In this document: positions 18,868 to 28,396 of the stretch, piece by piece
Numbering within the stretch: position 1 is the stretch's first letter
Layout: each line of letters begins with the position of its first letter
NCBI GenBank assembly: GCA_023265025.1
Contig: JAHFUP010000041.1
Span: forward strand, 1-41,644
DNA: 41,644 nucleotides
Reading direction: 5' to 3'
From: Acidimicrobiia bacterium
Lineage (GTDB): Bacteria > Actinomycetota > Acidimicrobiia > Acidimicrobiales > AC-14
Program-made: the position numbers and the translations under genes
Notes under the pieces: generated by a model
Databases searched by the model: none
What the model saw: only the letters and a program-made list of their open reading frames with translations
Told to the model about the DNA's origin: nothing

Positions 18868-21840
18868 CTAGCCGATGGGAACGGCCACCGGTACCCACCG
18901 TCCGATCGCCGCCTCGAGGTCGGCGAACCGCATGGGCTTGCTGATGTAGTCGTCCATGTCCGCATCGAAGCACCGCTGGCGATCGTCGGCGGTGGCGCTG
19001 GCGGTCAGGGCGATCACCGGCGTTCGGCGTGGCGAGAGCTGGCGGCGGCGGATCTCCCGGGTCGCCTCGAAACCGTCCATCTCCGGCATCTGGCAATCCA
19101 TGAGCACGACCGCGTACTCGGCCCGCATGAGCGCCTCGACCGCTTCCCGTCCGTTGCTGACGACATCGACGTGGTAGCCGAGCTTCTCGATCATGGCGGC
19201 GACCACGATCTGGTTCACCAGGTTGTCCTCGGCGACAAGGAAGGTCGGGCCTCCGGCGGCGAGGGCGCGGCGTGGGAGCGAACGCTCCGGAGCGAGGGGC
19301 GGGCCGGGCTCATCAGCCGCCGGAGGCCGGTGCGGCAGTGGCACTTCGAACCAGAACGTGCTGCCTCGGCCAGGGTCGCTGCGGTAGCCGAGGGTGCCGC
19401 CCATCAGACTGGTCAGCTGGCGACAGATCGCCAGGCCCAGGCCGGTCCCGCCGAAGCGACGGGTGGTGGAGGCATCCGCCTGGGCGAAGGGCTCGAGGAT
19501 GTCGCCACGGGCGGGGTCGACCCCGATCCCGGAGTCGGCGACCTCGAAGCGGACGCAGTCGCCCACGCCGGCGACCACGCTGACGTCCACCCAGCCGACA
19601 TCGGTGAACTTGATCGCGTTGGCGATCAGATTGGCGAGGACCTGACCCAGGCGGCCTGGATCTCCCACGACCGAGGGGGACACGTCCTCCGCCACATCCA
19701 GCCTGAGCACGAGCCCCTTTGCGCCGGCGGCGTGAGCCTGGAGGTCGACCACACTGCGGGCCGTGGCCCGCAGGTCGAAGACGATCGTCTCCAGTTCCAG
19801 CTTGCCGGCTTCGACCTTCGAGAAATCCAGGATGTCGTTGATGACGCCCAGGAGGTTCTCCGCCGACTGGGTCAGCAGTCCCAGGTAGCGGCGCTGGTTC
19901 AGGTCGAGCCGGCTGTCCTGGAGGAGGTGCGCCATGCCCAGGACACCGTTGATCGGCGTGCGGATCTCGTGGCTCATGTTGGCGAGGAACTGGGACTTGA
20001 GCCGTGACGCCTCGATGGCCTGGTCTCGACCGGCGGCCGTGGCCGCCTCGGCCTCCACCATCGGCGTCACATCGGTGGTGGTGCCGACGAAGCCGGTGAT
20101 GCACCCGGCCGCGTCGACCAACGCCACCGATCGGGCGTCGACCCAACGTCGCTCCCCGTCCCGAAGGTTGACCCGGAACCGCCCGGCGTACTCCTCGCCG
20201 GCGGCGACTGCCCGCTCCCACGAGGCGATCACGTCAGCACGGTCGTCGGGGTGGATCATGGCCGACCAGCCATGGCCGAGCGCGGCGTCGAAACCGAGGC
20301 CCATGATCTCCTGCCACCGGTCATTGGTGTAGGTGCAGCCCCCGTCCGGGTCGGTCTGGAAGACACCGACCGGAGCCGAGGCGGCGAGGGAGCGGAACCG
20401 CGCCTCTGACCGCTGCAACGCCTCGTTGGCCTCGACCATTTGCTGTGAGGTCCGCCGGAGCGATTCCTCGGCCCGGCGGCGGGCGGCGATGTCCTGCGCC
20501 TGGAGGATCAGGCGCCTTGCCGTGCCCCCCGAGCGCTCCAGCACGGCGATGCTCACCCGGCTCCACCTGGCCTCACCGTCGGGGCGGCGGAACCTGATCT
20601 CGGCATCGAAGGCGCCGGAGCCTCCGTCGGCGACCGAGCCCAGGTAGGCGAGGGGGGCGGGGCGGTCGTCGGGGTGGACCACCTCGGCGACAGTGCGGTC
20701 GATGAGGTCCGCCGGAGAGCACCCGATGAGCAGGCAGATCGAGGCATTCACCTCGAGAAAGCGCCCGTCGGCGGTCGTGATCGCCATCCCGATCGGCGTG
20801 GTGTCGAAGGCGAGACGAAAGCGGGCTTCGCTCTCGCGCACGGCGGCCTCTGTGCGCTGGCGGATTTCCCGCAGTCGACCCTCCTCGAGTTCCTTCGACA
20901 GGGTCTCCGCCTCGAGCGCGGCACGGTCACGCTCGCTCACCACCGCGGCGAGGAGCATCCCGGTGACGGCGACGACGGCCAGGAACGTGTCCAGGATCCA
21001 CAGGTCGTTCGTGGCCGAGGCGGAGGCGAACGGACCGCGCCCGGCCGTAGTACTCGCGACGGCCACGGCGGAGATGACGAGGGTCGCAATGCTCGCGCCG
21101 CGCTGGCGCATCCTCAGCGCGGCCCACATGACGCCGGGGAACACGACATACGGCCGGACGAACCCGCCGAGGAACGCGAGGACGGCGAGGCCGCCCACGG
21201 TCGCGGCCACGGCCAGGCTGCCGAGCAACGGCGCGCGGACCCTGTCCACGCCGCTGGGGACCAGCCAGGTCAGCAGGACGGGGGCGATGACGAGGGCGCC
21301 GAGGGCGTCGCCGAGCCACCACACCCGCCAGGTCCCCCAGAGCGCGCTGGTGGGGAGGACGCCACCAAGGCGCAGGCTGGCGACCCCGATGGAGGCGCTG
21401 ACGAGGGTGCTGAGCAGCGCCGAGCCGGCGACGAGGGCCAGGACGTCGACGACACGGGACATCGACGGCCGGGACCTGGCGATCCGGCACACGAGGTAGG
21501 CCCCGATGACGGCTTCGAGGGTGTTGCCCGTCGCCATCCCGCAGGCCGCGAGCAACGGGACCGAGCTCAGCCCGTTCACGAGCAGCGCACCGATCGTCAC
21601 CCCTGGCCACAGCCGGCGGCCGAAGACGATCAGGGCCCCGACGGCCAGGCCGGTCGGTGGCCAGACCGGCGTCACATTGCCTTTCAGCGCTCCCGCGGCC
21701 AGGCCGAGCTTGGCCGCGCCGTAGTACGCGACCGCCAGGAGGGCGAGTGAGCCGACGTAGCTGAGTCGGACGCCGGCATCGCCACGAGGTCGCGTTCCCG
21801 ACGCGCCGTCGATCCTGGCGAGGGCGATCGGACCGGCCAC
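18868..21840 (-). CDS. MASE1-PAS-PAS hybrid sensor histidine kinase with C-terminal receiver
   Basis: 990 aa from GTG at 21840. MASE1 membrane sensor ~25-300 (eight or more segments; KGNVTPVWPPTGLAVGAL is characteristic), short coiled coil ~302-335, PAS1 ~340-455 and PAS2 ~478-598 (each with HPDDR), HisKA with phospho-acceptor H624 in NMSHEIRTP, HATPase ~725-838 (N-box LIANAIKF, DSGIGV, GGTGLGLAI), receiver ~865-980 with D915 in MDCQMPEMDG and Lys in SKPM. No Hpt domain is fused or adjacent, so phosphotransfer beyond the receiver needs another protein; the lone receiver at 13542-13925 is one candidate. It lies 58 bp downstream of the CPBP protease gene on the same strand. Confidence 0.95.
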   Translation of the reverse strand: MAGPIALARIDGASGTRPRGDAGVRLSYVGSLALLAVAYYGAAKLGLAAGALKGNVTPVWPPTGLAVGALIVFGRRLWPGVTIGALLVNGLSSVPLLAACGMATGNTLEAVIGAYLVCRIARSRPSMSRVVDVLALVAGSALLSTLVSASIGVASLRLGGVLPTSALWGTWRVWWLGDALGALVIAPVLLTWLVPSGVDRVRAPLLGSLAVAATVGGLAVLAFLGGFVRPYVVFPGVMWAALRMRQRGASIATLVISAVAVASTTAGRGPFASASATNDLWILDTFLAVVAVTGMLLAAVVSERDRAALEAETLSKELEEGRLREIRQRTEAAVRESEARFRLAFDTTPIGMAITTADGRFLEVNASICLLIGCSPADLIDRTVAEVVHPDDRPAPLAYLGSVADGGSGAFDAEIRFRRPDGEARWSRVSIAVLERSGGTARRLILQAQDIAARRRAEESLRRTSQQMVEANEALQRSEARFRSLAASAPVGVFQTDPDGGCTYTNDRWQEIMGLGFDAALGHGWSAMIHPDDRADVIASWERAVAAGEEYAGRFRVNLRDGERRWVDARSVALVDAAGCITGFVGTTTDVTPMVEAEAATAAGRDQAIEASRLKSQFLANMSHEIRTPINGVLGMAHLLQDSRLDLNQRRYLGLLTQSAENLLGVINDILDFSKVEAGKLELETIVFDLRATARSVVDLQAHAAGAKGLVLRLDVAEDVSPSVVGDPGRLGQVLANLIANAIKFTDVGWVDVSVVAGVGDCVRFEVADSGIGVDPARGDILEPFAQADASTTRRFGGTGLGLAICRQLTSLMGGTLGYRSDPGRGSTFWFEVPLPHRPPAADEPGPPLAPERSLPRRALAAGGPTFLVAEDNLVNQIVVAAMIEKLGYHVDVVSNGREAVEALMRAEYAVVLMDCQMPEMDGFEATREIRRRQLSPRRTPVIALTASATADDRQRCFDADMDDYISKPMRFADLEAAIGRWVPVAVPIG

Positions 21841-21898
21841 ACCGCTGTATCGGTCGACGCACTGGTCAACTTGAACTACCGGGCCACGCGCGTGTACG

Positions 21899-23188
21899 TC
21901 AGCTCGACGGGAGGCGCCAGCTCCGGAGGATGGCGTTGAAGTCGTCTTGCCCGGCGCTGCCCCCGCCGACGACGCCCGCCAGCCACAGGCGGTCGCCCTT
22001 CGGAATCATCACCAGCCGGCCGTCCCGCCCGTCGACGGTGATGTTGACCGACACCGCCCGGCCGGCGGGAAGGTCGACGACGATCACGGTCGCGAGGTCG
22101 AGGAAGAACTCGGGGGGCAGCGGCACCGTGCCGGAGGCGACGCTGCGAGCCAGGATCTCGGCCGGGGGCAGGGCGGCGCCGACGTCGGCGTGGGCCAGCT
22201 CCAGGCGGGTGCCCGTCGGACCGACGGCCACCAGGTCGTCGAACGACAGGGTCGAGACGGTGACCCACGCCGGCGGCAGAGACACGGTGGCGCCAGCGGC
22301 CGACACCTCGACCGCCGGCCCGTGGGTGGCGGCGACGGCGACAAGGAGGAGCATCCCGTTGAAGGCGGCGTGGGCGGCCACGGAGCCGATCAAGCCCCGG
22401 CGCCAGTACACGAGGCCGAGGACGACCCCGACGAGCAGGTAGTAGCGGAACTGGGCCAGGCGCAGGTGGGCCAGGCTGAAGGCGGCTGCGCTGACCAGCA
22501 CCGCCTGTCGCCGGCCGCGGTCGCGGAGGGCTTCGGCCAGGAAGCCGCGGAAGACGAGCTCCTCGGCCACCGGCGCGGCCACCGCGATGAGAAGGAAACC
22601 CAGGAGCAGCGACGCCACGCCGCCGTCGGCGGCGAGCACGGCCGCGGTCGGGTCGAGCACCGGATGGCCCAGGGCGACCCGAAGCAGGGCGGCGAGCAGC
22701 AGGGCCAACGCGCCGCCCACGACGAACCCCTCGGCGGCACCGACGAGTGCCGTGGCCCGGCCGGTCTCGGGGCGCATGCGGAGGGACGCCGAGCGGCCCA
22801 GCACCCAGAGGGCCGACGCCCCGTAGAAGAAGAGCCCGGCGACCAGTGACAGCCGGACCGCCGGCGTCAGCTCCATGCCGTTGACGATGACGACGCCGGC
22901 GAGCACGACTTGGAACGCGAGGTTGCAGGCAATGAGGGCGGCGACCGTCCGGCCTGCCTTGCGGCCGGCGGCGGCCGAGCGTCCCGGCTCGACGGGATCG
23001 GCATGAGCACGCAGGCCCCCCATGGCCCGGACCTCGGCCGGCGGCCGGGCGCCGCAGTGCATGCACCGCTCACGGCCGACGTTGCCGTAGCCGCACTTTT
23101 CGCACGCCCATCGGGTGGGCTCCTCCTCGTCGTCGTCGTCGAGGAATGAGACACCGCTGGCCCGCCGATCGGTCATACCTACATGCAT
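21899..23188 (-). CDS. CPBP intramembrane metalloprotease with N-terminal zinc finger and C-terminal exposed domain
   Basis: 429 aa from ATG 23188 (ATG 23176 is equally possible). An acidic N-terminus is followed by WACEKCGYGNVGRERC then MHCG, a four-Cys zinc finger of RanBP2-like spacing. Eight or so membrane segments follow, with the CPBP (Abi/Rce1) catalytic motifs EELVFRG, FSLAHL and HAAFN. The last ~120 residues after the final segment form a soluble beta-rich domain (SLPPAWVTVSTLSFDDL, FFLDLATVIVVDLPAG, GDRLWLAGVVGG). CPBP enzymes process prenylated or membrane proteins or bacteriocin leaders; substrate here unknown. Divergent from the LAL regulator across 51 bp, and followed by the hybrid kinase. 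Confidence 0.88.
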   Translation of the reverse strand: MHVGMTDRRASGVSFLDDDDEEEPTRWACEKCGYGNVGRERCMHCGARPPAEVRAMGGLRAHADPVEPGRSAAAGRKAGRTVAALIACNLAFQVVLAGVVIVNGMELTPAVRLSLVAGLFFYGASALWVLGRSASLRMRPETGRATALVGAAEGFVVGGALALLLAALLRVALGHPVLDPTAAVLAADGGVASLLLGFLLIAVAAPVAEELVFRGFLAEALRDRGRRQAVLVSAAAFSLAHLRLAQFRYYLLVGVVLGLVYWRRGLIGSVAAHAAFNGMLLLVAVAATHGPAVEVSAAGATVSLPPAWVTVSTLSFDDLVAVGPTGTRLELAHADVGAALPPAEILARSVASGTVPLPPEFFLDLATVIVVDLPAGRAVSVNITVDGRDGRLVMIPKGDRLWLAGVVGGGSAGQDDFNAILRSWRLPSS

Positions 23189-23239
23189 CGACCCGTCCGG
23201 GCGCCCTCTTGAGCGGGCTCAGGCCGTACATTCGGTCCG

Positions 23240-26041
23240 GTGGACGGCGATGGTGAGCTCGTCGGTCGGGATGGCGAGATGGGGCTGCTCCTCGCCGCGC
23301 TGGACGACGCCCGATCGGGCCGGAGCCGCGTGGTCTCCCTTTCCGGTGAGCCCGGCGTCGGGAAGACGGCGACGGCCCGCGCCCTGGCCGGCGCCGCCCG
23401 ACGGCAGGGCGCGCTGGTGCTGTCGGGGACGTGCTCCGAGGGAACGGCCCAGCCTTCGTACGGGCCGTGGTCGGAGGCACTGGCACCGCTCGACACCGGG
23501 CTGGAAGCCGACATGCCCGGGCTGTCGCCCCCCGAGGCCCGGATCCGCCTGTTCGACTCCGTGCAGCGATCACTCGCCGGCGCGGCGCGGGAGGCCGTCG
23601 TGGTCCTGGTCCTCGACGACCTCCAGTGGGCCAGCACCGACAGCCTGAACCTGTTCGGCCACGTCTGCGCCCGGGCGGAAGGCGTCCGGATGATGATGGT
23701 GGGCGCCTACCGCGACCCGGACGCCGCCCTCGATGCCGGCGCCCCTCTGGGCCTCCTTCTCGCCCGGCTCCTGCGCCTGCCCGGCCATCTCCGTATCTCC
23801 CTCCGGGGGCTCGACGCCGACGATGTCGGCCGCTATCTCCACCGCTCCTTGGGCGACGACGTGCCGACCGCCATCGTGCGGGCCGTGCGAGAGCAGACCA
23901 GTGGCAACCCGTTCTACGTCCGGGAGGTGGCGAAGGCGCTGGTCGAGAGTGGCCGGCTCGTCCGTCGTGACGGTCGTTGGCTCAGCGACTTCAGCATCGC
24001 CCGGCTCGGCATTCCCGACACGGTGCGCGACGCGGTGCGCGGCCGTGTCGCCGGGCTCGCCGGGGTGACGACTGCGTTCCTCCATGCCGCGGCGGCGTTC
24101 TCGAGCGACCTGGACCTCGAGACGGTGCGCGACGTCGCCGCGCTGGAGGAGCCCGACGCCCTCGACGCCGTGGACGAGGCCGTCGCCACCGGTTTCCTCC
24201 AGCGCACCGGCCGGGCCGACGCGCCCTACGCCTTCACCCACGCGATCGTCCGCCATGCGCTGGCCGAATCGTTGAACCCCGACCGGGCGGCGCGGCTGCA
24301 CCGCCGGGCGGCCGCTACGCTCGAGCGGGCCCGGCCGGACGACCATGCGGCGATCGCCGAGCAGTACGGCCTCTCCCGCGCCCTGGCGGGGGCCGAGGGC
24401 GGCGTGGACCACTGCCTGGCCGCCGCCGACGCGGCGATGGCGCAGCACGCCCACCGCCAGGCCGTCGGGCTGCTCCAGCTCGCGCTCGGCCTTGTCCGTC
24501 GGGACGACGGGCCGACCCGCACGACGGTGCTCCGCCGGTTGGCGGTGGCCCAGGCCGAGGCCCTCGACTTCGACAACGCACCGGCCACCACCCTTCTCGC
24601 CCTGGACGCGCTCCCGGCCGGCGACGCGGTCGAGCTGGTCGTGCAGGTGGTGGAGGCGTTGCGGGAAGGGTCGCCCGTCGCGGCCTATGAGCCCCTGGTG
24701 CGGCGGGGACTGGAGCTCGCCGGCGACTACCACGACCCCCGGTGGGCCCGGCTCGTCATCCTGCTCGACCCGGTCGAGACAGTGGGCGCCGGCGCCATCC
24801 GGGTCGGCCGCTGGTTCGGCTACCCCGCCGAGGCGGTCGCCGTCCTCCGTGCCACCGGCATCGAGCAGGACGAGGCGCGCGCCGTCGAGCCCTTCGGGCC
24901 CCGTCGCGTGCCGCAGACCGTCGCGCTCTTGCAGCGGTCACGTGAGTGGACGAGCCTTCGGGCGCGGATGCGCGTACTGGACCTCGCCGGCCGCGACTTC
25001 AGCCTGCGCCACGGCCGCCCGATGGAGGCGGTCGACTGCTACCGGGAGCTGCTCGACCTCGGGGAGCGGCTGGGCTCGCTTCAGGCGACGGGCGAGGGAT
25101 CGGGACAACTGGCGCTGTGCCTGGCGCTGGTCGGTGACCTGCCGGCCGCGGAGGAGCACCTGGTCCGGGCCGCCGCCCTCGGGCGCGACCTCTGGCCCGG
25201 CCACCGGCTGCACCTGCTGGGCACAGTCTCAAGCGCGGTCATCGTCGGCTACATGCTCGGCGCCGGCGACTGGGCCGCCATGGCCGAACGCCTCACGGCG
25301 TGGTTGTCGGGTCCCACCCCGGCGCACGCCCCGTACGCCAACGTCTTCACCGCCCTGGCCGGGCTCTGCCACGCCTTCGCCGGCAACCATGACGAGGCCC
25401 GCCGCCTGATCGACGACCTGGCCGACGTCCTCCTCCCGATGGACAGCCGCGACCACGCCGTCCCCGGCTCCCTGTGGTTCTCGGCGGCCGCCCTGTGGGA
25501 GTCGCAGGACAGTGCACCAGCCGAGCGGGTGGCCGCGTTGATCGACCGGCACCGGTCGGCCGGCGGGCCGCCCGGCCCCGCCTCGCTGGCCCACGCCGCC
25601 GGCCGGCTCGCCGCGCTGCTCGGTGACCGGCACCGGGCCGCCGATCACCTCGATGTGGCGAGGATCGAGATGGCGGCTGCCGGCGCCAAGGGTCTGGCGG
25701 CGCTGGTCGACTACGACGCCGCCGTCATCGGCGACGACCGAGAAGCAGTCGCCGAGGCGGCGCGGACGTTCGACCGGCTCGGCATGCGGGGCTGGGCCGC
25801 CCGGGGGCACTCCTTCGGCGACGCGCCTTCGACGGCGCGACCTTCGGGTCTCACCCCGCGGGAGGTCGAAGTCCTCGGCCGGATGGCGGCCGGTCGCACG
25901 AGCGAGGAGATCGGCCGCGACCTGGTGATCTCGATCGCGACAGTGAACCGCCACATCGCCAACATCTACGTGAAGATCGGTGCCCGTAACCGGGCGGAGG
26001 CCACCTCCTTCGCTATCGCGCAGGGACTCGTCTCCCTGTAG
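23240..26041 (+). CDS. LAL-type (large ATP-binding) LuxR transcriptional regulator
   Basis: 933 aa from GTG at 23240. N-terminal AAA/STAND-type ATPase: VGRDGEM, Walker A GEPGVGKT (36-43), Walker B VVLVLDDLQWAS, then a long helical TPR-like middle (~400-840) and a C-terminal LuxR helix-turn-helix (LTPREVEVLGRMAAGRTSEE, TVNRHIANIYVKIGARNRAE). LAL/MalT-like regulators activate transcription upon ATP and ligand binding. Its neighbours are the divergent CPBP gene and the downstream alpha/beta hydrolase, either of which it could control. No ligand can be inferred. Confidence 0.93.
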   Translation: MDGDGELVGRDGEMGLLLAALDDARSGRSRVVSLSGEPGVGKTATARALAGAARRQGALVLSGTCSEGTAQPSYGPWSEALAPLDTGLEADMPGLSPPEARIRLFDSVQRSLAGAAREAVVVLVLDDLQWASTDSLNLFGHVCARAEGVRMMMVGAYRDPDAALDAGAPLGLLLARLLRLPGHLRISLRGLDADDVGRYLHRSLGDDVPTAIVRAVREQTSGNPFYVREVAKALVESGRLVRRDGRWLSDFSIARLGIPDTVRDAVRGRVAGLAGVTTAFLHAAAAFSSDLDLETVRDVAALEEPDALDAVDEAVATGFLQRTGRADAPYAFTHAIVRHALAESLNPDRAARLHRRAAATLERARPDDHAAIAEQYGLSRALAGAEGGVDHCLAAADAAMAQHAHRQAVGLLQLALGLVRRDDGPTRTTVLRRLAVAQAEALDFDNAPATTLLALDALPAGDAVELVVQVVEALREGSPVAAYEPLVRRGLELAGDYHDPRWARLVILLDPVETVGAGAIRVGRWFGYPAEAVAVLRATGIEQDEARAVEPFGPRRVPQTVALLQRSREWTSLRARMRVLDLAGRDFSLRHGRPMEAVDCYRELLDLGERLGSLQATGEGSGQLALCLALVGDLPAAEEHLVRAAALGRDLWPGHRLHLLGTVSSAVIVGYMLGAGDWAAMAERLTAWLSGPTPAHAPYANVFTALAGLCHAFAGNHDEARRLIDDLADVLLPMDSRDHAVPGSLWFSAAALWESQDSAPAERVAALIDRHRSAGGPPGPASLAHAAGRLAALLGDRHRAADHLDVARIEMAAAGAKGLAALVDYDAAVIGDDREAVAEAARTFDRLGMRGWAARGHSFGDAPSTARPSGLTPREVEVLGRMAAGRTSEEIGRDLVISIATVNRHIANIYVKIGARNRAEATSFAIAQGLVSL

Positions 26042-26163
26042 CCCTACACAGTTCTGTGCATAGCCTCGGCCGCCGGCCTCTTGTCGAAGATGGTCAGGAT
26101 CATCGAAGCCGGATCGCCGCTCGTTCCCTACGTTGAGCGCAGACGATCGAGAGGGAGGTCCCG

Positions 26164-26955
26164 ATGGACACGATGCAGGTCGACGGCGTTTCGCTTGCGT
26201 ACGAGGAGGCCGGCGCTGGCGGCCCGCCGTTGCTGTTCGTGCACGGGTGGGCCGGGAACCGGACCAACTTCGCGCCCCAGATGGCCCACTTCGCCGGCCG
26301 CCACCGCGTTGTGACCGTCGATCGGCGGGGCCACGGCGCGTCGGACGCCCCAGAGCAGGAGTACACCGTCGAAAGCGCGTCCGACGACCTGGCGGCCGTG
26401 TGCCGCCAGCTGGGCCTGAGCCGGGCGATCGTGGTGCAGCACAGCTACGACCGCCTGGGCTACGACTTCGCCGCCGGCCATCCCGAGCTCGTGCTCGCCC
26501 TCGCTGTCCTCGACGGGCCGACGCTGGCCGGCGGCGACTGGGAAGTCGGCTGCCGCGGCTTCCTCGAGGCGCTCCGGACCGAGCACTGGCAGGAGGCCAT
26601 CCGGGGCTTCGCCGAGCAGGCGGTGTTCCCGGCCGGGATGCCGGAGGCGTTCAAGGAGGCGGCCATGGCCGAGCTCCTGGCCACCCCCCACCACGTGCTG
26701 CTGTCGACGTGGCAGCACTTCCTCGACTACCCGACCGAGCGGGCCCTGGCCGGCGTCGGCTGCCCGCTCCTCTACGTCGGTGGGGCGTTCCCGGCCGACC
26801 TGGACCGGCTCCGGGAGCTGTGCCCGCAGGTGCAGGTGGCCGAGGTGCGCGACGCCGGCCACTTCATCCAGCTGACGGCGGCCGGCGCCGTGAATGCCAT
26901 CCTGGCCGACTTCGTGGCCGAGGTCAGCAGCACCCAAAGTGAGACGCGTCGCTGA
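26164..26955 (+). CDS. Alpha/beta hydrolase with an altered nucleophile elbow
   Basis: 263 aa from ATG at 26164, with GGGAGG 6 bases upstream. Full alpha/beta hydrolase topology: PPLLFVHGWAGNRTNF, VVTVDRRGHGASDAP, and a C-terminal RDAGHFIQL carrying the His. The elbow reads VVQHSYDRLG where the family has GxSxG, usually GHSYGG: the Ser and its neighbours are present but both flanking Gly are replaced by Gln and Asp. The usual acid position (after the PLLYVGG strand) has no clear Asp before ADLDRL. It may be a hydrolase with changed geometry or a non-hydrolytic member. It follows the LAL regulator by 122 bp. Confidence 0.85.
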   Translation: MDTMQVDGVSLAYEEAGAGGPPLLFVHGWAGNRTNFAPQMAHFAGRHRVVTVDRRGHGASDAPEQEYTVESASDDLAAVCRQLGLSRAIVVQHSYDRLGYDFAAGHPELVLALAVLDGPTLAGGDWEVGCRGFLEALRTEHWQEAIRGFAEQAVFPAGMPEAFKEAAMAELLATPHHVLLSTWQHFLDYPTERALAGVGCPLLYVGGAFPADLDRLRELCPQVQVAEVRDAGHFIQLTAAGAVNAILADFVAEVSSTQSETRR

Positions 26956-26977
26956 ACGCCCCGGTACCCGGCGGTCA

Positions 26978-27006
26978 CTCCAAACAGAGCACTCCCAAAC
27001 AGAGCA
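26978..27006. repeat. Tandem 14/15-bp duplication
   Basis: CTCCAAACAGAGCA is followed at once by CTCCCAAACAGAGCA, identical apart from one extra C. It lies just after the hydrolase gene, at the left edge of the degraded region. Confidence 0.7.
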
Positions 27007-27107
27007 TGGACTCCGCGCTCGTACCGCCGACTCCGTGCACCCGTATCTCCATGCCGCCGCCCTTCGTCCGTCCAGACTCATCCTCGCGCCGCGGCCGGCG
27101 CCTTGGC

Positions 27108-28155
27108 TTAGAGCTCGCAGTTCACGTTCGTGCCGTTCAGGCAGAGGTCGATGGACGCGCCGCCGTCGTTGGTATTCACGCCCGCCCCGCCATTGAGACG
27201 GTCGTAGCCGCCGACGCCGAACAGGTCGTCTCCGAACAGCCGGTCGTTCCCGTTCCCGCCCTCCAGCCGGTCGGGGCCGGCATCGCCGGAGAGGAGGTCG
27301 TTGTCGTCCCCCCCCGTCGAGGAAGTCCTCGCCCTCGCCGCCGCAGAGGGTGTCGTCGCCCGTACCGCCCTTCAGGAAGTCCTTGCCGGGGCCGCCCACG
27401 ATGATGTCGTTGCCGCCACCGCCGTCGATGTCGTCGTGGCCGCCGAGACCGTAGATCACGTCGTTGCCGGGCGTGCCCACGAGCACGTCGTTGCCGACCG
27501 TGCCCGTGATCGTGGCCGCGGGCGGGCTGACGCATACCGCGGTGGGGAACACGGTGCTGATGCTGGCCAGCGTCCAGGCACCCCGGCCCAGGACCGACGC
27601 CAAAAGGAGGTCGTCGCCGGCGTCGTACTTCAGGTCGAACGTGATCGTGTTGGGGAGGTTGTTCCCGAGCTCGAGCCACTGCCCGCTCGGGTTGGCCTGG
27701 GTCACGAACACGCCCGTGTCGGTGCCGACGCCGATGGCGTTGAAGGCGGGCGTGGTCATGAAGGCGAGGGTCCGCAACTGGCCGCCGGCCAGGGTGCCCA
27801 GGTTGGCGGTGATGTTGGTCCAGTTCGCGCCCGCGTTCGTGGTGCGGAACACGGCGGCCCCGTCCGTCACGTACGCCTCGTTCCAGTCCTGGGGGTTGAG
27901 GGCGATGTCGACGACCGTTCCCCCGGGGTAGGCGGCGACCGCGTTGAGCGCCCCGCCGTTGGTGGTACGCAGGCGCAGGCCCGTGCCTGCGCCGAACCAC
28001 AGGACATCGGGGTTGTCGACTCCACCCGACCGGCCCCGTAGGCGATTCCCCGGGTGACGGCGCCGAAGGTGCCCAGGTTCGTCACGTTGGCGCCCTGGTC
28101 CGTCGACTCGTAGATGCTGTTGCTGCCGACGACCATCCGGGTGGCGTCCCTCCGC
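27108..28155 (-). pseudogene. Truncated, twice-frameshifted BNR/sortilin-like plus RTX calcium-binding repeat gene
   Basis: Reading leftward, a BNR-type beta-propeller part (RMVVGSNSIYESTDQGAN, NPDVLWFGAGTGLRL, DGAAVFRTTNAGANWTNIT, GVGTDTGVFVTQAN) leads into RTX nonapeptides (GNDVIYGLGGHDDIDGGGG, GKDFLKGGTGDDTL) and a C-terminal CLNGTNVNCEL ending at TAA 27108. The frame is broken at about 28028 (one G missing in GGTCGGGTGG) and at 27308-27315, an 8-base C run (G on the coding strand) with one base too many: removing it gives GGDDNDLLSGDAGPDRLEGG. The 5' part stops being recognisable at ~28155, where a PRC-barrel fragment begins on the other strand. It was probably a secreted calcium-binding surface protein. 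Confidence 0.75.
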
Positions 28156-28164
28156 CCGCCGGCC

Positions 28165-28392
28165 GACGACCGCGAGCGGGCCGGCGCCGACGGCAAGCTG
28201 GAGATGGTCGGAAAGCGGGCACTCACGGAACGGGGCAATGACCTGGGCCTCATACGCGACGTCACCTTCGACGCAGGGACCGGCGCGCTCGAGATGCTGC
28301 AGCGCGGTGACCGCGAAATCCCCTCGGGATCGCTGCTCGGGAGTGGGCCATACGCGGTTGTGCTCGACTCGGTGCCGGAGACAGAGGGGTAG
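28165..28392 (+). pseudogene. 5'-truncated PRC-barrel domain gene
   Basis: The frame DGKLEMVGKRALTERGNDLG, LIRDVTFDAGTG, GSLLGSGPYAVVL and a TAG at 28390-28392 is a PRC-barrel C-terminal module, in which the Gly-Lys-Arg-Ala-Leu-Thr and SYAVVL-type strands are characteristic. No start codon with a ribosome-binding site precedes it, and sequence left of ~28165 belongs to the opposed BNR/RTX remnant. It appears to be the surviving 3' part of a two-domain PRC protein joined to another truncated gene. Confidence 0.6.
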
Positions 28393-28396
28393 CTCG

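Noticed and set aside
26047-26058. CACAG-TT-CTGTG dyad after the first LAL regulator, considered as a terminator
   Set aside because: Arms of 5 bp, no T-run and a 2-base loop; too weak to call.
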